Program-made: the position numbers and the translations under genes
Assembly (NCBI GenBank): GCA_964519955.1
Contig: CAZFLM010000150.1
Coordinates: 1-8,278, forward strand
Direction of reading: 5' to 3'
DNA length: 8,278 nucleotides
DNA from: CAZFLM01 sp964519955
GTDB taxonomy: Bacteria > Armatimonadota > Chthonomonadetes > Chthonomonadales > CAJBBX01
Notes under the pieces: model-generated
What the model was told of the DNA's origin: nothing
The model's input: only the letters and a program-made list of their open reading frames with translations
The model's database searches: none
Part shown: positions 1-5,113 of the stretch, piece by piece
Layout of the letters: every line of letters starts with the position of its first letter
How positions within the stretch are numbered: position 1 is the stretch's first letter

Positions 1-665
1 GGGATCGGGTTGGTGTCGTCGAGCGCGCGGAAGAGCTGCTCCTTCGCGTGGGCGTAGCCCCCCGTGCGGTCGCCGCCGATGGCCACACCAAGGAAGCCCA
101 CGCTGCAGCCCTGGCCCTGAGCCTGGTAGGCGGCGTGCAGGATGCACTTGTACACGCCCTCGATGTTGCGGTCGGCGCGCCCCAGCGCGGGCAGGTCGCT
201 CGGCAGGGAGTACTGGATGTTCTTGTTCTCGCACCCGCCGCCCTTCAGCAGCAGCATGACCTCGATGTCCGGCTCGTCCCACTGCTCGAAGTGGATGACC
301 GGCGTTCCGGGGCCCAGGTTCGTGCCTGAGTTCTTGCCCGTCAGGCTGTCGACGGAGTTCGGGCGCAGCTTGCCGTTCCGGGTGGCTTCGGCGACCGCGG
401 CGCGAACCGCCTCGGTGATCTCCATCTGGTTCACACCCACCGGGCAGTGGACGCGGAACGTCGGCATGCCAGTGTCCTGGCAGATGGGCAGGGTGCTCTC
501 TTGCGCCATGTCGATGTTGCGCGCGATGACGCCAAGGGCGAGGCCGGCCTGGGTGTCCTTGGGCTCGGCCTTGGCGGCCTGGGTGATGGCACGGCGCACG
601 TCCTCCGGCATGTTTGCCGAGGTCTCTGTAACGAGCCGGAGGATGCTGTGCTTGAGTTGCTGCAC
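1..665 (-). CDS. Class I fumarate hydratase, alpha subunit or N-terminal domain (partial, 3' end off window)
   Basis: The gene encodes the catalytic, cluster-binding part of an oxygen-sensitive [4Fe-4S] fumarase (fumarate + water to malate, TCA cycle, cytoplasm). I read 221 complete codons before the left edge. Three well-spaced cysteines fit the cluster ligands: Cys62 in PICQDTGMP, Cys145 in KGGGCENKN and Cys187 in GQGCSVGFLGVAIGGDR. SLTGKNSGTN (about 107-116) is another family-typical block. The GTG start is the first possible start after an in-frame TGA at 735-737. It has AAGGAG at 675-680, nine bases upstream. Two-subunit enzymes have an alpha chain of about 280 residues, so roughly 60 residues or a fused beta domain are missing; which of the two cannot be told here. 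A tartrate dehydratase (TtdA-type) alpha subunit is the main alternative, because the families share these motifs. The gene lies 69 bases after the PseG-like gene on the same strand. Confidence 0.9.
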   Translation of the reverse strand, partial: MQQLKHSILRLVTETSANMPEDVRRAITQAAKAEPKDTQAGLALGVIARNIDMAQESTLPICQDTGMPTFRVHCPVGVNQMEITEAVRAAVAEATRNGKLRPNSVDSLTGKNSGTNLGPGTPVIHFEQWDEPDIEVMLLLKGGGCENKNIQYSLPSDLPALGRADRNIEGVYKCILHAAYQAQGQGCSVGFLGVAIGGDRTGGYAHAKEQLFRALDDTNPI

Positions 666-710
666 GGTGTGAAGCTCCTTCGTCTTGGCCTGCTGGGCAG
701 GGCAGCCCCT

Positions 711-716
711 ATTATG
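711..716 (-). promoter_or_regulatory. Possible -10 element upstream of the fumarase gene
   Basis: On the minus strand the hexamer is CATAAT, five of six matches to the sigma-70 -10 consensus. It stands out as an AT-rich patch in the 69-base gap between the PseG-like stop and the fumarase GTG, about 45 bases before the start codon. No convincing -35 hexamer is found at 16-18 bases. It could give the fumarase gene its own transcript, but it may be chance, and primary sigma-factor promoters of the suspected lineage are not well matched by this consensus. Confidence 0.22.
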
Positions 717-734
717 ACATACGGCGTTCCGCGC

Positions 735-1787
735 TCACCGGCGCCCTCGGGCCGTCTCGACGAACGCGTCAGCAGCGCGATCGGCCCCGCGCCCGTCGAT
801 GAGCGGCGGCCCGGCCGTGGCCATCCTGCGGCGCACGTCCGGTGGCGCGAGCGCACGGATGGCCTCCGCGATGCTCTCCACCGGTGCCTCGAGGCCGTAC
901 CCGACCGTCGCCATCGCACCGGCGCTTGCCAGGCGGGCGGCCAGCTCGAGCTGGTGGTCGATCGGCTGGCAGACCGCGAGGGCCGGCGCGCCGACGCAAG
1001 CTGTCTCCCACATGGTCAGCCCGCCCGCCACGATGCTCAGGTCGGCCTCCGTGTAGCGCTGCACCAGGTTCGGCAGGGCCTGATGGATGACGGGCTCCCA
1101 CGGCGCGCCGCGAACGGCTGCCGCGAGCGCCTCGGCATGTGGGAACGCCGACCCGGTCACGAAGTCGACCCGCTCCAATTCCGGCACAAGGCGCAGCGCC
1201 TCGGCGACCTTCAGCGTGAGGCCCGCCGCGTCGGCGCCGCCCATCGCCACCATGAGGCGGGCGAGGGGGCCGAACTCACGGTGCGCGGGGCTGTCGTGCA
1301 CCTGCGCGAAGATCGGGTCCAGCGTGACGTACGGCCCGCCCTCCAGCAGCCGGCACGTACCGGGCAGCGCGGTTGGCTCCGGTTCTTCGACGAGGATGTT
1401 GACGATGGTGTTCGCGTGGCGCCGGCCGTCGCCGCGGTCGTCGAAGGTGAGCAGCGGCACGCCCGTCGCGGCCAGGGCGGCCATGTCGGGCTCGGGCGTG
1501 TCGAGCATGTCCACCACGACGAGGTCGCACGGCTCGCGCCGCATCTCGTCCAGCACGGGGCCGGCGTCGAGCAGCGGCTTCTGGGCCTGCGGGTCCCTGC
1601 GCGGCGGAAGGACGACTGTGCGTGCCGGGGCGTTGGCGGCGATGTGCAGCGCGGCCAGGTCCTCGGCTGTCAGCAGGCGGACGTCGAGCAGACCGCGCTC
1701 GGCCAGGCGCCGCAGAACGCGGATGGCGCGCAGCAGGTGCCCTGTGCCGATCGGATGTCCGCCATCGGCCCGGTAGATGATGTTCAT
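735..1787 (-). CDS. PseG/SpsG-like nucleotide-sugar hydrolase (GT-B fold)
   Basis: The 350-residue protein resembles PseG (UDP-2,4-diacetamido-2,4,6-trideoxy-beta-L-altropyranose hydrolase, pseudaminic acid pathway) and the SpsG spore-coat polysaccharide family. The N-terminal Rossmann domain has IGTGHLLR with His17, the position of the catalytic histidine in Campylobacter PseG. The middle has MVAMGGADAAGLTLKVAEAL (179-198), a PseG-type block. The C-terminal nucleotide-binding domain has GGLTMWE (255-261) and PIDHQLELA (275-283), where UDP is expected to bind. I chose ATG at 1787 over an in-frame GTG at 1814 because GGAG at 1793-1796 sits five bases before it and His17 then aligns. There is no signal peptide, so the protein should be cytoplasmic. 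No other pseudaminic or legionaminic acid gene is in the window, so the exact substrate is unknown; it could instead be a related glycosyltransferase. A hairpin precedes the start and another separates the gene from the MoxR gene. Confidence 0.75.
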   Translation of the reverse strand: MNIIYRADGGHPIGTGHLLRAIRVLRRLAERGLLDVRLLTAEDLAALHIAANAPARTVVLPPRRDPQAQKPLLDAGPVLDEMRREPCDLVVVDMLDTPEPDMAALAATGVPLLTFDDRGDGRRHANTIVNILVEEPEPTALPGTCRLLEGGPYVTLDPIFAQVHDSPAHREFGPLARLMVAMGGADAAGLTLKVAEALRLVPELERVDFVTGSAFPHAEALAAAVRGAPWEPVIHQALPNLVQRYTEADLSIVAGGLTMWETACVGAPALAVCQPIDHQLELAARLASAGAMATVGYGLEAPVESIAEAIRALAPPDVRRRMATAGPPLIDGRGADRAADAFVETARGRR

Positions 1788-1792
1788 GGTGG

Positions 1793-1796
1793 CTCC
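1793..1796 (-). promoter_or_regulatory. Ribosome binding site of the PseG-like gene
   Basis: GGAG on the minus strand lies five bases before ATG 1787. It decides the start against the upstream in-frame GTG at 1812-1814, which has no purine-rich Shine-Dalgarno and would be buried in the small inverted repeat at 1803-1819. Confidence 0.55.
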
Positions 1797-1802
1797 ACGA
1801 GG

Positions 1803-1819
1803 CGTCAGAGGCACTGACG
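1803..1819 (-). repeat. Small inverted repeat in the 5' leader of the PseG-like gene
   Basis: CGTCAG and CTGACG (1803-1808 and 1814-1819) form a perfect 6-bp stem around a 5-base loop, 15 bases upstream of the chosen ATG. It could be an operator half-site pair or a leader hairpin, but a stem this short may be chance in GC-rich DNA. It overlaps the rejected GTG start. Confidence 0.3.
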
Positions 1820-1864
1820 TGGCACTAGCTTACCCGGCTGGGGCGGGGAGGGGAGACGGCGGCG

Positions 1865-1901
1865 CGGCGGAGGGCGGCACCATATGCGCCGCCCTCCGCC
1901 G
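1865..1901 (-). terminator. Strong hairpin after the MoxR gene, probable terminator or 3' stabiliser
   Basis: A perfect 14-bp inverted repeat (1865-1878 and 1888-1901) with a 9-base loop ACCATATGC lies 44 bases beyond the MoxR stop codon in the direction of transcription. The stem is almost all G:C. The minus strand after it is C/T-rich but has no run of T, so it is not a canonical intrinsic terminator. It may act with Rho, protect the 3' end of the operon mRNA, or attenuate read-through into the PseG-like gene. The loop contains the self-complementary hexamer CATATG. Confidence 0.6.
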
Positions 1902-1944
1902 GTCAGAATCGCCGATCTGCTCTTGCGCGGCATCCCGCTACGAC

Positions 1945-2961
1945 CTACTTCTTCCCGCCCTCCGTCGGTCGCGGGGTGCGCTCCAGGAGCTTGTCCACGA
2001 TCTTGTCGGAGTCCATGCCCTCGGCTTCGGCGTTGAAGTTCGTGATGATGCGGTGGCGGAGGACGGGCTTCGCGACGGCCTGTACGTCCTCGGTGGAGGC
2101 GTAGGCGCGGCCGTAGAGCGCCGCGCGGGCCTTCGCGCCGAGGATCAGGTACTGCGACGCGCGCGGGCCGGCGCCCCAGCTCACGAACTCCTTCACGAAG
2201 TCGGGCACGCCGTTCTCGCCGGGCCGGGTGGCCCGCGTCAGTGCCATCGCGTAGTCGAACACGTGGTCGCCGGCGGGGATGCGGCGGACCAGCGTCTGCA
2301 GATGCAGGATCTCGTCGCCGGAGAGCGTCGCGCCGACTTCTGCCGTGATGTCGGAGGTGGTGGCCTTCATGATGGCCAGCTCCTCCGCCTCGCTCGGGTA
2401 GCCGACGGAGACCATGAACATGAACCGGTCGAGCTGCGCTTCCGGGAGAGGGTAGGTGCCCTCTTGCTCGATTGGGTTCTGCGTGGCGAGCACGAAGAAG
2501 GGCTCGGGCAGGGCGTAGGGCTTGCCGCCGGCTGTGACGTGGTGCTCCTGCATCGCTTCGAGCAGGGCGGCCTGGGTCTTCGGCGGCGTCCGGTTGATCT
2601 CATCGGCCAGGATCATGTTCGCGAACACGGGGCCGCGCGCGAACACGAACTGGCGCTCCCCGGTCGCCTTGTCCTCCTGGATCAGCTCGGTGCCCGTGAT
2701 GTCGGCCGGCATGAGGTCCGGGGTGAACTGGATGCGCTTGAAGCTCAGCGATAGGGTACGCGCGAGCGTGCTGACGAGGAGCGTCTTGGCCAGGCCAGGC
2801 ACGCCGACGAGGACGCAGTGGCCGCGAGCGAACACGGAGATCAGCAACTGCTCCACCACCAGGCTCTGCCCCACGATGGCATGGGCGATCTCCTGGCGGA
2901 TCTGCTCGTAGGCGTCGCGCAGTTTCTCCAGCGCGGCTACGTCGGCGTCGGTTCCTGGCAC
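1945..2961 (-). CDS. MoxR-family AAA+ ATPase
   Basis: The 338-residue cytoplasmic ATPase has every MoxR landmark: Walker A GVPGLAKT (53-60), Walker B MILADE (116-121), a sensor-1 region ATQNPIEQEGTYPLPEAQLDRF with Asn162 and a candidate arginine finger Arg179, and sensor 2 GPRAS with Arg267 in the C-terminal lid domain. MoxR proteins use ATP hydrolysis as chaperone-like machines that activate or mature partner proteins, often VWA-domain or envelope proteins. The length is normal for the family and no key residue is missing. GTG 2961 follows GGAGGAG at 2965-2971, with the GGAGG core five bases away. The gene begins 27 bases after the toroid gene's stop and is probably the last of the operon. 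The usual DUF58 and VWA partner genes are not downstream here; the next gene is PseG-like. The client may therefore be one of the exported proteins encoded upstream, or may lie outside the window. Confidence 0.95.
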   Translation of the reverse strand: MPGTDADVAALEKLRDAYEQIRQEIAHAIVGQSLVVEQLLISVFARGHCVLVGVPGLAKTLLVSTLARTLSLSFKRIQFTPDLMPADITGTELIQEDKATGERQFVFARGPVFANMILADEINRTPPKTQAALLEAMQEHHVTAGGKPYALPEPFFVLATQNPIEQEGTYPLPEAQLDRFMFMVSVGYPSEAEELAIMKATTSDITAEVGATLSGDEILHLQTLVRRIPAGDHVFDYAMALTRATRPGENGVPDFVKEFVSWGAGPRASQYLILGAKARAALYGRAYASTEDVQAVAKPVLRHRIITNFNAEAEGMDSDKIVDKLLERTPRPTEGGKK

Positions 2962-2988
2962 GGGCTCCTCCGTCTGTACGAGATGGGG

Positions 2989-4047
2989 CTACTTCTGGTA
3001 GATGGGCAGCAGGCCGGCGGGCACCTGGAGCACCAGCACGCCCATGGCGGTAGCGTACTCGTCGCCCGGCGAATCCTGCCAGTTGCCGGCCTTCTGCTGC
3101 TGGCTGATGAGGCGCTGGCGGATCGGCACGAACCAGCCCTTCCACTCGGCGCCGCCCACCTGGTAGAAGGCCTGGGTGCAGTAGTACATCGCGTACATGT
3201 AGTGCTCGCGGTACATCCACTCGTACTTGTCGATCGGGTGCTCGTGCATGAACTGCAGGCCGCCCTTGTACTCCGCCGAGTCCTTCTCGTTGCACAGGGC
3301 CAGCACCGTCAACGCCGCCCCTGTGCGGCCCGGGCCGGATCCGCGCGAGCCGCTCTGGTAGCTGAAGCCGCCGTCCTTGTTGTTGGCGCACTTCTTGATG
3401 TAGCCGACGGCACGCTTGACGGGCTCATCAGGGACCTTGATGCCGGCGTTGTGCGCCGCTCGGAGCGCCAGAAGCTGCACCGCGGTGACCGAGATGTCCG
3501 CATCGGCCACCTGCGGCTGGTAGCGCCAGCCTCCCTCGGCGTTCTGGGTGGCCAGGATGAGGCGAACGGCGCTCTCCAGCTTCGGCCGGAGGTCGGAGCG
3601 CTTCGTCATGCCGTACAGCTCCGCGATGGCAAGCGTGGCGAACCCGTGGCCGTACATCGGCTGGCCGGAGCCGCTGCCGGGACGGTTGACGAAGCCGCTC
3701 TGCTGCACGCTCTCCGCCAGCCAGTCCACGGACTTGGTGAGCATATCGCCGTACTTCCCACGCCCCGGCTGGTGCCCCGCGGAGAGGAAGGCCATCGTGC
3801 ACAGGCCGGTGATGGCCGCATCCGCGCTCAAGCCGCCGCTCGACCAGTGACCGTCCGGCTGCACCCGGGCCGCCAGGAACTCGAGGCCCTTCTTCACTGC
3901 GGCCTCGCTCTCGGGCGTGCCCAGGTACTCCCGCGCCTCGACGTCGAACGGGTCCTTCCGCTGCGCCGACGCAGGCTTGGGGACAAGCAATCCGAGCGCC
4001 AGGAGGCCGAGAAGCCAGATGCCCGCCCGCCGATGTGATGCCAACAC
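2989..4047 (-). CDS. Secreted prenyltransferase/squalene-oxidase-repeat (alpha/alpha toroid) protein
   Basis: The 352-residue protein has a Sec-type signal peptide: basic n-region SHRR, hydrophobic core GIWLLGLLALGLLV (9-22) and a likely cut after PASA (28). The rest is helical with QW-like repeat turns: DGHWSS (65-70), EGGWRY (171-176), DGGFSY (225-230) and AGNWQD (320-325). These mark the terpene-cyclase/prenyltransferase toroid fold. The region around DADIS (182-186) resembles the squalene-cyclase DxDD motif but lacks its last aspartate. The export signal also argues against terpene cyclisation, so a binding or structural role is more likely; the function is unknown. The reading frame stays open to about 4599, inside the Tat-protein gene, but the signal peptide fixes the N-terminus. 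GTG 4047 has GGAGG five bases upstream and is preferred over GTG 4059. The gene lies 47 bases after the Tat-protein gene and 27 before the MoxR gene. Confidence 0.85.
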   Translation of the reverse strand: MLASHRRAGIWLLGLLALGLLVPKPASAQRKDPFDVEAREYLGTPESEAAVKKGLEFLAARVQPDGHWSSGGLSADAAITGLCTMAFLSAGHQPGRGKYGDMLTKSVDWLAESVQQSGFVNRPGSGSGQPMYGHGFATLAIAELYGMTKRSDLRPKLESAVRLILATQNAEGGWRYQPQVADADISVTAVQLLALRAAHNAGIKVPDEPVKRAVGYIKKCANNKDGGFSYQSGSRGSGPGRTGAALTVLALCNEKDSAEYKGGLQFMHEHPIDKYEWMYREHYMYAMYYCTQAFYQVGGAEWKGWFVPIRQRLISQQQKAGNWQDSPGDEYATAMGVLVLQVPAGLLPIYQK

Positions 4048-4052
4048 GTTCG

Positions 4053-4057
4053 CCTCC
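4053..4057 (-). promoter_or_regulatory. Ribosome binding site of the toroid gene
   Basis: GGAGG on the minus strand sits five bases before GTG 4047. It overlaps the alternative start GTG 4059 (4057-4059), which has only CGGAG one base away. This site therefore decides the start and places it just before the signal peptide. Confidence 0.6.
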
Positions 4058-4094
4058 ACGCTCCGAACCTGGGTGCCCGTCCCTGAGAGCCCGT

Positions 4095-5066
4095 CTATGC
4101 CCGCCACGGCCGCGCGCGCTGCTTGCTCTCTGCAAGGACGCGGGCCGCGATCTCGCAGTTCTCCTTCACCTGGAAGTCGAACATGCCGACGGCGATGAAG
4201 TCCGCACCGCTCGAGAAGGCGTACGAGAACCCGTCCTGCGGCGTGATGGCGCCGGCCGCGAGCACCTTGAAGGCGATCCACGGCTTCGAGACGGACTTCA
4301 TGAACGCCACGGTCTCCTCGGCGTCGATGCACCACATGTTGTCGTAGAAGCCGCCCTCGCCGGTGAGCCACATGTAGTCCTTGCGGCGCTCCTTGGGCAT
4401 CGCGCTCGGGTAGTTGTCGCGGTGCAGCGTCTTGACGTAGAAGTCCACCGGCGCCTTCAGCCGCTCGCACTCCTTCGGCACGGACAGCGAGTGCGCTCCG
4501 ACGCCCACGGGCAGGCCGGACTCCTTCGCCAGCTCGACGGCGCGCGCCAGCTTCGCGCCCTGGCCCGCGCGCACGATCGCGTCGGAGGCCACTCCCCACG
4601 TGTAGAGCGCGCAGCCGCCGGTGTCCACCTGGCGCTTGATGTGGTCGCGCAACTGGGCGTCCGTCTGCTCCGGCGTCACCTCGATGTGCGGGATGAACTG
4701 CATGTGGCCGCCGTGCTCTTTGTTGTACTGCTGCACGAACTCGCCGCCCGACTCGAACACGGTGTTGATGCCCTGCGCCTCGGCCAGCGCCAGCGTCTGG
4801 ATGACCTTCTCCTTCGTCACGTAGGCGTGGAAGAGCTGGCCAACGTAGCGCAGGTCGCGGCTGTGGACGAAGCCCGATATGAGGTTGCCGCCGAGGAGGA
4901 CCCGGCCGATCTTCGACTGGCCCAGCGTGCCCGACGGGATCAGCGGCTCAGCGGGAGCGGCGCCCGCGATCGCGGCTGGGGCAGCCGACGCCAGCCCGGC
5001 CGCCGCCACTCCAGCGACCGACCCCGCGATAAGCTCACGCCGACTGATGGACGGATCGTTGCGCAC
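4095..5066 (-). CDS. Tat-exported TIM-barrel / aldo-keto reductase-like protein of unknown function
   Basis: The 323-residue protein begins with a twin-arginine signal: SRRELI (8-13), an Ala/Gly-rich hydrophobic stretch (14-35) and a likely cut near AIAGA. It should therefore be exported folded, perhaps with a cofactor. The mature part starts IPSGTLGQSKIGRVLLGGNLISG (43-65), like the first strand of aldo/keto reductases. LALAEAQGINTV (92-103), GLPVGVGAHSLSV (184-196) and GADFIAVGMFDFQ (287-299) look like successive barrel strands. The pattern matches, from memory, a family of Tat-signal proteins common in planctomycetes. The catalytic Asp and Tyr expected after GIN in true aldo/keto reductases are not seen (the sequence there is TVFESGGEF), so redox activity is doubtful. 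GTG 5066 has AGGAG seven bases upstream and puts the RR pair at residues 9-10. The gene sits 47 bases after the coiled-coil gene and 47 before the toroid gene. Confidence 0.8.
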   Translation of the reverse strand: MRNDPSISRRELIAGSVAGVAAAGLASAAPAAIAGAAPAEPLIPSGTLGQSKIGRVLLGGNLISGFVHSRDLRYVGQLFHAYVTKEKVIQTLALAEAQGINTVFESGGEFVQQYNKEHGGHMQFIPHIEVTPEQTDAQLRDHIKRQVDTGGCALYTWGVASDAIVRAGQGAKLARAVELAKESGLPVGVGAHSLSVPKECERLKAPVDFYVKTLHRDNYPSAMPKERRKDYMWLTGEGGFYDNMWCIDAEETVAFMKSVSKPWIAFKVLAAGAITPQDGFSYAFSSGADFIAVGMFDFQVKENCEIAARVLAESKQRARPWRA

Positions 5067-5113
5067 GACGTTTCTCCTGGTTGGTTGATGGGTACGGCGG
5101 CGGGCCTTCGGGC

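Noticed and set aside
1788..1814. GTG at 1814 as the start of the PseG-like gene, adding nine residues.
   Set aside because: It has no Shine-Dalgarno and falls in an inverted repeat. ATG 1787 has GGAG and puts the catalytic histidine at residue 17.
447..2754. Long plus-strand open frames at 447-1817 and 1777-2754 opposite the fumarase, PseG-like and MoxR genes.
   Set aside because: The minus-strand products have diagnostic motifs (fumarase cysteines, PseG histidine, Walker A and B), while the plus-strand translations are low-complexity and Arg/Ala/Val-rich.
4048..4599. N-terminal extension of the toroid gene to 4599, giving 536 residues.
   Set aside because: The extra segment overlaps the Tat-protein gene in another frame and is Arg/Gly-rich. 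A signal peptide and Shine-Dalgarno place the real start at 4047.
5067..5113. A short TTCG/CGAA-loop hairpin just after the stop of the coiled-coil gene, considered as a terminator.
   Set aside because: The stem is only about three strong base pairs without a T-tract, and the next gene starts 47 bases on with its own Shine-Dalgarno, so read-through is more likely.
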